Below are positions 50,597 to 61,560 of a stretch of 64,000 bases of DNA, in pieces. Where the stretch lies: assembly GCF_000150955.2 (NCBI RefSeq), contig NC_011698.1, positions 248,001-312,000 of the forward strand, read 5' to 3'. Under the pieces are notes generated by a model. The model had not been told where the DNA came from. It saw only the letters and a program-made list of their open reading frames with translations, and made no database searches. Within the stretch, counting starts at the first letter, position 1, and every line of letters begins with the position of its first letter. Position numbers and translations under genes: made by a program. Source of the stretch: Phaeodactylum tricornutum CCAP 1055/1. Lineage: Eukaryota > Bacillariophyta > Bacillariophyceae > Surirellales > Neidiaceae.

Positions 50597-52619
50597 AGTA
50601 CCATCAGCATCAGTAACAACGAGTCCGCTGCCGGCAGTACCAATCCAGTCTCGACGCCCCGCAAAGCGCCTCCCCACACCACGACATTGTCTCGTGGACG
50701 TCGTTCCGCACGGGTGGTGGAGCACGATCCCGTTGTTGCTCCCGGGTACGGCACGCGCAAAGACTTGCACCGCTTGGCGGCCGATCTCTCCTCCAGAGCG
50801 GGCGTCGTAACGGTCGCCGCGGTCGAAGCCATTATGAAGGCTCGCGGACGCGGATTGCGGGGGAATAGTAACACTCCGCATACCGACCAAGACGCTCCCA
50901 GCAATGCACCGCCGGCTTCGTCGGCGTGGGCGGATTTCATGGCGGACGAAGGCGTCAGCAGTAACAACAACAACAACACGAGCAACAACGGTACCGGAAA
51001 AGGTCCGCGCCCGCAGTCCTCCACGCGGGCTTCCGGTGCCAACGCCAACAAGACCCAGAACGTGACCAAGTCGCCCGGAACTCAACGTGACTACGAGTTG
51101 CCCATTCTCAGTGCTTATACTTTTCATGGTACCGCCGGCACGCATGGAAACGCTACGGAACCCGCCAAGAAAAAAGCCAAGACTCCCAAACAGAATACCC
51201 AGCAACCGGGGTACACCTTGTTGCAAGCCGGAACCCTCGATAGTACCATTGTCGGACGCGTCAAGATTAAAACACCAGAGCCCTACCATCTGATGGTTCC
51301 CACTCGTATCGCTATGGATCGCAAGTTCACCAAAATCTTCACGTCCTGCAATGCCGTTCATTCCATTGCGATTGACGAAGCGGGCGTTGCCTACGGTTGG
51401 GGCCGGAACGAGAGTTCCCAACTCGGAGCAAGCTTACCCAATGTGGTCGTCCTCCCTACCGAACTCGAACTGCCCGACAAGGTCGTGGGCGCCGCCCTCG
51501 GCAAGTCGCACACGATTCTGCAACTCGCCGACCAGTCCCTATGGGCTGTCGGGGCCAACAAGGCCGGCCAGTGTGGCGTCCGCGTGGGGACGGAAGTCAT
51601 TCCCAACTTTCGTAAATGCGTCGTTCCAGAATCTGTAACAATTGTACAGGTACGTTTTCTTTCTTGTTTGCTTCTTTGGTACAACCGTATGGCGCACAAA
51701 GGTGACTCACGCTTTTTCCGTTGGATTCTACTCTTTATCACAGATTTCCTGTGGCGAAGATTTTTCGGTCGCTCTCGACTCCGAGGGCTACCTCTATTCG
51801 ACCGGCTCTTCGGAATACGGACAACTCGGTAACGGCGAGACGGGGGAATACTTCATCGCCGCCAACAAGCTCGGCTTTGCCAATTGCAACGTCTTTACGA
51901 AAAGATCCGTGTTTTGTCACACTCCTGGTGAAAACGCGCATTCCAGCAATGCGAAAGATAAGGTCGTCCCTCTCGCAGAGGATGTTCGTATTCAATCGAT
52001 TGCCTGCGGAAAACACCACGTGGTTGCCGTCGAAGCACCGTCGGACCAAAAGCCTCGAGTATTCTCTTGGGGTTCCGGCGACTACGGCTGTCTCGGACAC
52101 GGTGTACAAGCCGACGAGTACTTTCCCCGTATGATTGGTGGATTCATTAACACTCCGCTCGGAAACAATAAGGATGTTGTCGTTACTGCTGGTGCGCACT
52201 GCAGCCTAATTCGCACATCCAACGGACACGTGTACTACTGGGGCAAACACCGGCCCGTGGGCGAAGCCGTTATGAGACCGCAACTCGTGGATGTTCTAGC
52301 CAACAACCAGCACGATGTCAGGCACTTTGCCGCCGGAGCGCAAACGGTAGTGTGCAGCACCAGTTTAGGACAAACTGTTGCTTGGGGACAAGGACCACAC
52401 GGTGAATTAGGTCTGGGGACGCCGAAATCCAGTGCCAAACCGAGCTTTGTCTCCGCGTTGGACGGCGCTCAAGTAATGGATGTGGTCTGCGGCTACGGGC
52501 ACACGTTGTATTTGGTGCGGGGAGAAACACCGGAAGACACCAAAATTATTGCGGGTCTCGCGGAACTCGATCTGGATTCCGTGCAAGACTTGATTGCCGG
52601 CGCGGTGGGAGTCAAGTAG
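50531..52619 (+). CDS. RCC2: RCC2 (TD-60)-like beta-propeller protein
   Basis: Two exons, 50531-51649 and 51744-52619, with a 94-nt intron; 664 residues. RCC2 binds small GTPases (Rac/RalA-type) and chromosomal passenger components in animals. The propeller starts near residue 250: AVHSIAIDEAGVAYGWGRNESSQLG, HTILQLADQSLWAVGANKAGQCG, SCGEDFSVALDSEGYLYSTG, then the RCC2-specific insertion FTKRSVFCHTPGEN, IACGKHHVVAVEA, VFSWGSGDYGCLGHG and the last blade WGQGPHGELGLG. The order and the inserted loop fit RCC2 better than RCC1. The N-terminal 230 residues are low-complexity: 17 Asn from a trinucleotide repeat, then basic and Asn/Ser-rich. A nuclear protein is expected. Exon 2 joins in phase 0 (Q-ISCGED). 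Confidence 0.87.
50546..50595 (+). repeat. (AAC)n microsatellite encoding poly-Asn
   Basis: Nearly perfect (AAC)16-17 tract in frame in RCC2 exon 1, giving a run of 17 Asn. Further short Asn runs occur later in the same exon (near 50962-50985). Length polymorphism between strains is likely. Confidence 0.95.
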
Positions 52620-53452
52620 GTATAAACAATAATCAAAGACGAATCGTTTTTGTAAGAGAGTACAGATTTACAATTCCGTGAGAGTTTTACGTGAGCTGCT
52701 GACAACATGAGAGAAAACGGTTTGCTTTCTGAAGGATCACGGTTTTGTTCCGTGAGGTGCTTTCACAATGAAGGACAGTCCAGGCCTCCAAGTATTTATT
52801 CAATGTTTCGTCTAACAACAACTTCAGTTGTGTGTATCCAAAAAAAAGAATTGAGGCTAGTAACGCTGGACGCGAGTAGCGCACAAAACTGGCACTAGAC
52901 TAGCAATGCTATTCTAAATGGACTTAATAGAATCTGAGACTGTCAAATAGCCCTGATCCACAGAATTGTGCGGCGATGAATGCCGACTGCTGACAGCCAT
53001 ACAAGGAATACTTAATTCGTAACCATTGCTAGAGGGATAGTATGGAATAAATATATTGTCGTACCTATTCCGAAGCACGAGTCTGAGCAAACGATGCGTA
53101 AGAATCTCCAAATGAAAATGCTGCGTAAACCTAGCGAGTGAGAAACCTCTACCTAGCTTCATCCTAGTCGTATATGACTGTCGTACGATATTTGTTATGT
53201 CCAGCTGAGGCTGCCTCACACTTACAGTTAGACAGATTCTTCCACTTTTGTGTGACGGTTTGGTACAAGCACTTCCGGAATTACGTTACTGTTAGGTAAA
53301 ATCATGCGTCGTAATTTTCTTTGGGATTCCCTTCTGCACCATGTCGGTCGGCAATGGAGACGACCACTTATAATACTTTCATTATATCCGCAAGGATTCA
53401 ACAAGCAGACATCTCTCGCGATTCCAATAGACTGAAAATTCTTTGTAGGAAA
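52620..53452. other. Intergenic region, no supported gene
   Basis: 0.83 kb AT-rich. CTTACAGTTAGACAG at 53221-53235 is of the recurrent motif type, about 220 bp before the AAA ATPase ATG. Short frames unconvincing. Confidence 0.4.
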
Positions 53453-55424
53453 ATGAAGCGATGTACAAACTCTGCGAGTTTGACAGGGGCCAGCCGCAAC
53501 GAAACAAAAAGCAAAAGGCATACGTGGAAACTAGGGCTCCTTGCCGTAGCATGTGTCTGTTCTCAATCGTCGTTGGCGTCGGCTGCTCCTTCGAATCGGC
53601 GCCTTCTAGAAAACGTTCAGGCATCATCGAAAGCGAGAGAAACTTGGTTGCATCGCGTTTGGCCACTTGGTCGAACTCGAACTACCCTCGCAAAAGAGAG
53701 CGAACGTATCCGTACAACAAATCAGCAGCCTGTCATCCCGCCTCCCGCTCACTCGGACTTGCCAGGCATGGATCCTCAGAATCCCCAAGCGCTGCGTAGA
53801 AATCAAAGGGAAGAACACGAAGCTTCCGAAGAGGATTATTGCGAGGCGACAGCTGTGTCTCCTATAACTGCAGTCGCCGGATTTGTCTCGTCCTTGTTGC
53901 AAGATCCGCGACGACTGGGGCGCTGGACGGTGTCGGGAGTACAGATCGGACTCGTATTCTTTTTGGGACACGCGCTATGGCAGGCAATATCAGAAGTAGT
54001 TGAAGAATATTCGCAGGAGATAGCGGGAAACGAACCAGCGTTCGTCAAGCGTGACGAAGCAGCCAGAACTGTGGCATTTTTTGAAATGGACCCGACCATT
54101 GCACAAAAAGCACTGGCCGAGGTTCAAAAGGGAAAATCATCCTCGAAAATAGCAATCTCTATACCTACGCTGCAAATTGCGCAAAAGTTAGTTGCTTCGG
54201 GGCTACCGCTCCGATCACGGCAATCTGAGGCATCCGTCGAATCCATTTTGCCTCAGCTTTCGAAAGCCGAAGTTTCCCTCCTTCATCAGTGCCTCTGGAC
54301 CCCGCCACTTTCCAAAAGCAATACAGAATCTAACTTGTCCCTCTGGAAGAACATCATTGGACTGGATGACGTCAAAGAACGCCTCCTATCGGCCCTCAAA
54401 ACAATAAAGGGTGAAAACTCAAAGTCATTTTCGGCCTTGTTCGACGGCGGGGGCTCGTCATCCGGAGTCCTGCTTTACGGCCCTCCCGGATGCGGCAAGA
54501 CTCTTCTCGTCAAAGCGTTGGCATCGACCGCACGAATTCCTTGTCTCGTCGTCACACCAAGTGTTTTGCTACGCAAATATTATGGCGAAACAAATGCACA
54601 GGTCCGCAGTTTGTTCTCTCTCGCGGCCAAGCTGTCGCCCTGTATCCTTTGCATCGATGAACTTGACGGTCTCTTTCGCGAACGCAGTGAGCAAGAACAC
54701 GAAGTTAGCCGGGACTTAAAAACTGAGTTTTTGCAGTGGGTGGACGGAATGATGAGCAAGGATGATGAGGACCGACAGATTCTACTTGTCGGTGCCACAA
54801 ACCGCCCCTTTGATTGTGTGAGTGCAATAGTCGTGTTATTATTTGCCTGCTTACTCATACTATTGTATAGACTGACCATTTGCGCCTACTTTTTTATGGG
54901 AGAAGGATTCAGCGGTTTTACGGAGAATGTCACAGTCGCACTTTGTCGGGTTGCCGGACCTCACGGCTCGCTCCGTATATCTCAAACATGCGCTACGATC
55001 CGTCCCGATCACCAACGATTTTGATTTTAATGAAATTGCGTGTCGTAGCGAAGGATATAGTCCGAGCGACTTACGGCAATTACTGCAAACAGCGGCGATA
55101 TCTGGACCGATGCAGGAGGCAACCGCTCTATTGAATGACTCAGCTACTCGACCGCTAAGTGCGACCGATGTTTTGGCCGCATTTCGATACGTATCTCCGA
55201 CACCCTTGAGCCCGCAATACCGATACGCCATGACAAACTTTGCGCGATCCGCGTCTTCTAATATCCCCGCTACCGGCGAAGGAAAATGGCAAACGGGATG
55301 GGGAAACTTTTACGATGTTGGAACTTTAGAAGTCGATCACAGCACCTTTGTCACAATTACCGATTTATTGAAGGACGTGGAAGATCCAGCGGATGACAGT
55401 GGCGACGGGGATGATCTTGAGTAG
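53453..55424 (+). CDS. Msp1/ATAD1-like membrane AAA ATPase
   Basis: Two exons, 53453-54817 and 54906-55424, with an 88-nt GT-AG intron whose removal restores NRPFDCDSAVLRRM; 627 residues. AAA ATPase with Walker A GPPGCGKT, Walker B CILCIDELDG, sensor-type GATNRPFD, and the arginine-finger region LRRMSQSHFVGLP. This last motif and the core GVLLYGPPGCGKTLLVKALA match Msp1/ATAD1, which extracts mistargeted tail-anchored proteins from mitochondrial and peroxisomal membranes. Unlike those, the N-terminus has a likely signal peptide (WKLGLLAVACVCSQSSLASAAP, residues 25-46), then a second hydrophobic segment at about 160-185 near VQIGLVFFLGHALW. ASAAP resembles a plastid-type cleavage motif, so a plastid or periplastid membrane location is possible. 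Start choice: an upstream in-frame ATG at 53354 exists. Confidence 0.82.
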
Positions 55425-55619
55425 ATACAGAGCAGTATTGCCTGATGGATCGACAATTGACGTTTCATGTGCATACGCATTTCTAACGTTAACAGGTAGC
55501 TTACGATAAAGTCCACAAGATAAAAAATACATGGCGAGTGGTATCTTCAAAAGCCTGAAAGCAAAACGTACTCAAGTTCTAGCATAAGAAACTTTTCGCT
55601 CTCTGAAGTCCTTTTTTAG

Positions 55620-57197
55620 CTAGATGAAATCGGAGTCGTCAAAATGGTCGGCAGCCGCTTCGAGCTGCCCGAAAGCAGATATTTGCAAATAATTTAGCAC
55701 GGCGTCTGGGCAAGCTACCGTTCGGACAGCTACGTCCAACGGAGTTTGGCCGTGAAAGTTGCGGGCTTTGATTGCTTCGGGAAAGGCCATGTGTACCATT
55801 TCGACAATCTCGAGAGTAATGCTAGGTTGTCGCACAGCAACATGGAGGGGCAAATTGGAGTAACGATCTCTGGTTCGTGCACTGCGGGGATTCGTCGAGA
55901 GTAACAAGTAGATAACCTTCGTTTGGTGCCCAAGAGCTAGCGCGATACCCAGCGAACTCATATGATCCAAACCATCTGATTCCATCAATACTTCTGGTCC
56001 CTTGGATGCAAGTAGTTGCAGTACGTCCAAGGCGGCATTGAATCTGAGCGCAATGTTTATCGGATAAACGTATCGCTCCACCGCCTGCAGTTTGCTCGTT
56101 TGACCACCCATGTTTCTCTCACATACAATCGAAACCTTTCTGCGAATACCTTCGGGATCGAAGCGCAAAGCGCTTTCCACTATCGTGATTGTTGTAGGGT
56201 ACAGCTTGCAGGAATTGTGAAGCAGGGAATTATAATCCATGGTGTCTGACGCTGTAGCTAGCGGCGAATTGGATCGAGATCCAAATTCTGTCGTAGCGTA
56301 GGGATTAGAGATGCGCAGCTGTGCATCGGCTTGTGCAGAGCCACTGCCTGTTGATGGGGAAACCCCTGAACCTATTGCGACAGTATCCGATATGGATCGG
56401 AATCGAGGTGGAGGCTGCAAGGATTGAAGCCCACCGGGTTGCAGTATGGGCGAATGCCCTGTCGCAAAAGGCGCATTCCCAGCAGAGCCACTAGTCGTCA
56501 CAGCCACCGGAGCTCCGGAAAATTCAATTTTTCTCGACAGCGCGTTCGTCTTGTGATCTTTTGTCGTATCAAAGTTTCGCTTCGCTGGAAGCCTCATGAT
56601 TTCGGTGACGAGTGGAGACGGTCGAATAGTATTTGTGGTGCGAGACGGAAAGCTTGAATGCAACAAGGAAGTATCGGAGCCCGAGACGTAGATACCGCTC
56701 TTCTCGTTCGCTGCGTCTTTCACCGCCCACTTGTTTTGCAAGGAATCAAACTGTTCCGATTCCAGTTGCTGATGATTTCTTTGTTTGGTGGAGACCTGCT
56801 TTTGGCCTAACGGGTACTGTGTAATCCTTGCGGGGTCAATTTGGGAGCTTTCGACGTTACGCGGTAGCATAGGGAAGTACATTTGTGTTTGTGGCTGATT
56901 GGGTGGGGTTGAAGTTGTTGTTGTTGTTGCAGGCCGTAGTTCCGTGCCGTCGCCGTGGTCGACCGTCCTACTGCTGCGCGGAGAAATCGGTCGAGTTGGT
57001 GTCGAGACAAACGATCGGTTCGCAGTTTCGGTAGACGCTAGCGAAGCATTTGGAACAAAGTCGGCGGTGTGCATGGGAGTCCAATTGCTGTTTGAATCCA
57101 AGGAAGTGGACGGCGGATGGGAAAGATTGTTGAAAAAAGAATGGTCTGTCGCGGGAGCGTTCCGCCAACGCGGAGCGGCATTCGCTTCTGGTTTCAT
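55620..57197 (-). CDS. Ankyrin-repeat protein with long disordered N-terminus
   Basis: Single exon, 525 residues from the ATG at 57197. Residues 1-325 are Ser/Thr/Pro/Gln-rich and probably disordered. The C-terminal 190 residues have a capped ankyrin stack: YPTTITIVESALRFDPEG, VYPINIALRFNAALDVLQLLASKGP, SSLGIALALGHQTKVIYLLLS, LPLHVAVRQPSITLEIVEMV, and TPLDVAVRTVACPDAVLNYL. This end-of-protein ankyrin architecture with N-terminal disorder is common in diatoms. No membrane segment or enzyme domain, so a protein-interaction role is the only inference. Converges on the AAA ATPase gene with 195 bp between stops. Confidence 0.8.
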   Translation of the reverse strand: MKPEANAAPRWRNAPATDHSFFNNLSHPPSTSLDSNSNWTPMHTADFVPNASLASTETANRSFVSTPTRPISPRSSRTVDHGDGTELRPATTTTTSTPPNQPQTQMYFPMLPRNVESSQIDPARITQYPLGQKQVSTKQRNHQQLESEQFDSLQNKWAVKDAANEKSGIYVSGSDTSLLHSSFPSRTTNTIRPSPLVTEIMRLPAKRNFDTTKDHKTNALSRKIEFSGAPVAVTTSGSAGNAPFATGHSPILQPGGLQSLQPPPRFRSISDTVAIGSGVSPSTGSGSAQADAQLRISNPYATTEFGSRSNSPLATASDTMDYNSLLHNSCKLYPTTITIVESALRFDPEGIRRKVSIVCERNMGGQTSKLQAVERYVYPINIALRFNAALDVLQLLASKGPEVLMESDGLDHMSSLGIALALGHQTKVIYLLLSTNPRSARTRDRYSNLPLHVAVRQPSITLEIVEMVHMAFPEAIKARNFHGQTPLDVAVRTVACPDAVLNYLQISAFGQLEAAADHFDDSDFI

Positions 57198-60100
57198 TCA
57201 ATTGCAGTGTGTGTGTACGACAAGGCAGACGAGGATAAGCTGCACTGCGATGAAAACATAAAAAGAAGGAAATAAGATGTTGGATGATCGCGTCGAGAAG
57301 GGGGCCGGCCCTTCCACACTTTCGTCACCGAAAAGACTATCTAGCTTTTGCATTTGTAATAGTCGATGCTCTCTCGACGTCTCCGGAACACGCTCGTATT
57401 CGGAACGGAAACACCCGACCAAAAGCTGAACTACCATACTCATGCGGTTTGGAAGGAATCGATGGAACGTATGTCCGCAGTCCGGGTGAAAATCACTTAG
57501 GAGACGAGGAATGTCGGTTCACAAACGGAACGCTCAAATCCTACTAAGCAAAAGCACGACAAAAGACCAAACACTTAATTAGCAGTTGAAGTTCAAGTTT
57601 GCGTCCTTCTTTCCGTTCTCAAAAGATTCAAATGACCGGCGGCTGGTTTCGTGTCGAAAAAAGGCTGTTTTCGCCCCTGTTCCTTCGAAGGGCGAACGTC
57701 AGGAGTTCCAAGACAGTGGGGGGCGGCAGCATTCCTACCAACCTCAGAACCGACAACATGAATTTCGACCGTTTCGGAACTTACAGGCGGCGCGAATCAC
57801 GCCACGGCCGATGAGGGCTGCTGTCCAGCCCAAAATTCAACACATCGCACCGGCTTTCATCACAACGTAGGGGTGCCATCCAAGCAGCTTTCTTACAGCA
57901 AGCCGAGGGAACAAGCAACCCCGTTACGACATTTTTCGTGCAGTGGACCAACCGAAATGACATCGATTTGACGTTACCATTTACGTTCTAATTTCACTGT
58001 TGGTAGTGACTCTGAAAGCCCGCGTCGACGTCGACATCGACGTCGATTCGGGACTACTGGCTATCTATTTGAAGTCAAGTCAATGTCATAATACATCGAC
58101 TGTCGAGGAAATTTTGCTTCGCCCAGTAGCTCGTTTTCGCCTTGTATGGTTGCCGCATGCGATGATGGTCACTCACGATGTCTGGAGTTTTGGTAATTTA
58201 ATTCCAGCAAGCTGACCACCAACTTTTTGTTCCCGCCCGAGGCTTTGGGCATTCGCCACAATTATTCTCAGCAGATGCGCATGGAACTTGAACCATAACT
58301 TGTCCAGCCCTAAAGTAGTAACCAAATTGTGCTGATGAGCTTTCCGATCACAGACATGCTGGTTGAGCTGGATGCTCTCCCACTATTGGTGGACAGTTTC
58401 TAACTCTTGGGAAATGGCAACTTGGCGGCGGTTTTATGGAATCATATCCTTATTGGAATCCTTGAGAGGACGGTATGTATGTTGGACGGCCTTGCTAATG
58501 TCAATAAAATTGGACCGCTGCGCAGTGCAAGAGAGAGGACAGAGGAGATTGCCGATGCCGTCTTCCGCATGTTTGCCGGTGGCAAAACCGGTTGGACCGA
58601 AGACAAACATTGACCATAGTAGATCTGCAACAACGCCATCTCCAGCCAGCAACACACCATCACGAATGACTTCAGCATCTGAAATAGTGGGACATCGCGT
58701 TTTGTTGTTGGTGGTGTTGACGTCTTTCTTACTGTTAGCTTGGTAAGGATTCTTTAGTCACAGCAACATACCCGGGCTAGACAAAGGCCACATCACTTAC
58801 AGCCAATGGTTGGGATTGTGCAAGAATGAGATGGTCTAGGGAGCATATCATACGTGTGAGAGCAGACTATATTTATAAGGAAATACAGCATTAGACTAGA
58901 ATCATACCAAAGCAGAGAAAATGAACAGAAGTGACAACATCATTGTGGCTACGGGAGCTTAGTTCTGTGCGCAAACTGCCATTGGTAGATTGGCCAACAC
59001 GCAGTTCTGACTGTAAACTGCACAGATTGTGCGCAACGTGGGAATGCAAGTCAGGCTGCAGAGTAGAGGATAGCGTCACAATGACTATCATTTGCAAAAC
59101 TCACCAGGGAAACATAAAACTATCATCAAATTGAGAATTACCATAAGCAAAACATGAGATGTGAGCCATAACGGAAGTAAATCTCACTACTGTGTCTGCC
59201 ATGTGCTGTAAGGAGATGGTCTATAGGCATGTTGGGATGAATTTGTTTCACAGTCAATTGCCTATTCAAGCATCAAATCTTGTGTGTGCCACTTTATTCC
59301 AGCTTGTCGACTTTGCGGCCAAACTTGACGCTTTCCTCTCCTACAGAGAAACAAGTGCATAGAGACACGCACTGCACAACTTCTGTAATGGTAAGGACTG
59401 CTGCACAGCATCACCAAGTACTCACTCTCCTACCTGAGTTTGAGTCCTATGAAGCAACCTATGAGCTGGCAAATGTTGACACAGTACATCATTACTGCAC
59501 AGGTTTAAAGCTTGAAGCAGAAGAAGTAGCTTGCACACCATTCCAAACAGCTCAACATCACCAAACAAGAACAAAGTAGGGGCAGAATGTTGTTTCCTGC
59601 TCAAGCCCAAGTGATATGCAGCAATCTACTAGCTAGAAAGCATAGACACATTTCAAAGTCGCTGCGCCACCTTACATCAACAAGCAGAAGCAAAAGTATG
59701 CACAACATGCGCAACGAAGTGAACATCACCAAAAACTGAAACTAAGGAAAAGGGGACTCGGTTCTTGCTTGGACCTCATATTAACAGACGCAAGAAATAT
59801 GCACATCATTCGCGCTCAATTGAACATCACCAAAGAAAAAGCGGACTTGGTTCTTGCTCGGGCCTAACAATATTTGTGACTACACCGCAATGTTCGCGAT
59901 TAAATTAGATGATTTATATCCATGCAGCATTTCTCCCCTGACATCACAGTCAATGACATATATGTCTGCCCATTTGCCATCCTTTATGCCCTGAGGCTGA
60001 TGTCCTCTTCAAATATTGTTCAAGTCGTATCCTAGCAAACCGCTTCAGGCTAGGCGGGTTTTCATTTTTCTCACCTCCGCAAACTAAAAAGAGTGTTCCG

Positions 60101-60359
60101 CAAAACAGCAAACATGAAAGGAGACAACAATAGCTGCATGTGAGTTGATCAGCTCCATGCTGCGTAGAGATCTACTCTTTTCGCCCCTGTAAGACTAACT
60201 CGTCCATGTTGCTTTTCCTGTTTGAAGTTCTCCTTTTCCCTACGTAAGTTATCTTTGCAATTTTCCAAGACGCGTTGACATTGCCTTATAAATTACAAGA
60301 CGCATTTTCGCTCTGAAGTGATACCAATTTGGTAGCTTACTTTTCCTCTTCATGAACAG
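57198..60359. other. Gene-poor region with diverged repeats
   Basis: About 3.2 kb without a recognised gene. Several frames of 60-127 codons exist (e.g. 58363-58746 plus; 58434-58655 minus) but none shows a motif I know, and opposite strands are open together. It holds degenerate direct repeats at 59517-59880 (listed separately). Its right end must contain the first exon of the tetraspan gene. Confidence 0.5.
59517..59880 (+). repeat. Three degenerate direct repeats, about 90-105 bp each
   Basis: Copies begin near 59517, 59683 and 59788. Shared words are GCAAAAGTATGCACA / GAAATATGCACATC, then AACATCACCAAA, and, 35-40 bp on, GGACTCGGTTCTTGCTTGGACC / GGACTTGGTTCTTGCTCGGGCC / TTCCTGCTCAAGCCC. 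Copies 2 and 3 are adjacent; copy 1 is more diverged. Not recognised as a known mobile element; function unknown. Confidence 0.55.
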
Positions 60360-61082
60360 GGCCCTTGGACCGCATTGCCCTTAGGCTTGGCTTTCTTCGC
60401 GACAATCTTTACATCCGTCGCTGCTTTCGGATGCAAGTTCCTGGAAATACAACTCAACTCTGAAACTCTTTCCGCTGGGTTCTGGAAGTATGAGCACCCT
60501 GATTTAGGGTGTACATCTTATGCAGTTGGCGACGATTCTGATGACGCGCCTATCCAGATTGCCAAATATGTTGGACTACTTGCATCGCTCCTCAGTTACG
60601 CTTGCTTCGCATGCTTGGTCGCTACTACTTTCCTTGTCATTCCAAACAAAATTGTGAAAGCATGTTGTATCACCATGTGTGTTCTGCCCGTTCTCATGTT
60701 GACTCTTTTTGTGAGTTTTGCTAGCAAACTGTGTAGGGAGAACCTTTTAAGCAATTCAAACACGTACTGCGTTCCCGATTCAGGAGCTGTTCTGTCAATT
60801 CTTTCATTCATCTTGTGGATCATTGTTGCAGTGTCCTTCCGGCAACTGGTGAGCCGTCGTACGCAAAAGGAGAATACTGATATTAACTATGGGGACGAGG
60901 AAGAGGTAAACTCTGCCCCTCCAAATCAAAGTGGAAGTAAATCGGTCATTGTTGAAGTCATGACGGATGCTGAGGGCACCAAGACCACAACTACAACCAC
61001 TACAGACGCAAAAGGGAATAAGATTGTTGAAAAGACGGTTGAAATGAAAAATAACTCTTACAGCGAAGACACCGAATCATAA
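60360..61082 (+). CDS. Four-pass membrane protein, first exon not resolved
   Basis: The coding frame opens at a likely splice acceptor (CAG before 60360) and runs GPWTALPLGLAFFATIFTSV... to a stop at 61082, at least 240 residues. Four membrane segments (about residues 10-25, 70-95, 100-125, 145-165), paired Cys in the loops (GCTSY; LCRENLL ... YCVPD), then a charged cytosolic tail with DEEE, a run of eight Thr (one broken by spacing), and a Lys-rich DAKGNKIVEKTVEMK block. This is a claudin/tetraspan-like layout seen in diatom-specific families; no function is known. The first exon with the ATG must lie within 60050-60300; three small ATG exons there (near 60114, 60152 and 60208) end in GT donors but in phase 2, whereas the acceptor I see needs phase 0, so the start stays open. 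Confidence 0.65.
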   Translation, partial: GPWTALPLGLAFFATIFTSVAAFGCKFLEIQLNSETLSAGFWKYEHPDLGCTSYAVGDDSDDAPIQIAKYVGLLASLLSYACFACLVATTFLVIPNKIVKACCITMCVLPVLMLTLFVSFASKLCRENLLSNSNTYCVPDSGAVLSILSFILWIIVAVSFRQLVSRRTQKENTDINYGDEEEVNSAPPNQSGSKSVIVEVMTDAEGTKTTTTTTTDAKGNKIVEKTVEMKNNSYSEDTES

Positions 61083-61560
61083 AAGATCCATAAGATGCAA
61101 GAGGATAGGAACAAGCGCAGCTGAGGTGTGTGGGAATGTACTTCTTACAAAGAACATGTGACTGGCAGTGGCCATGAAATTTGATATGCAGTAACACGTT
61201 TAATGCCCCTTGGCTAGATACCTAGATGAAACATTACAAATGGATAAAGGACCAGAAGAGCACCTAGTAATTACTTAGTGAACGGAAAAGTTTGTCAAAG
61301 CTAAGCACACAAATTTGACATTTAAGACTCTGCATCACCTCTCTAAACTCAATCAACTTGCAAAGCAGAATCGAAATATATGTGACCGGCCGCAAAAGTT
61401 CCGTCAGGAACAACCACCATTGTTTCAAGCTACAGTATGAAGTTAAAAATGCGGCATTGTTGGCAAAGATAGCGGCACTGATCAACAAAAATGTTGATGG
61501 ACTTTGCTGCGTCACTCAAATAAGATACCACTGCGTCCATTGTCTTCCACTAGTACCAAA
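61083..61560. other. Intergenic region, nothing recognised
   Basis: AT-rich 3' region of the tetraspan gene. Short frames on both strands are unconvincing. Confidence 0.35.

Noticed and set aside
58363-58746. Plus frame of 127 codons and overlapping minus frames in the gene-poor region
   Set aside because: No motif, opposite strands equally open, no plausible splice context.
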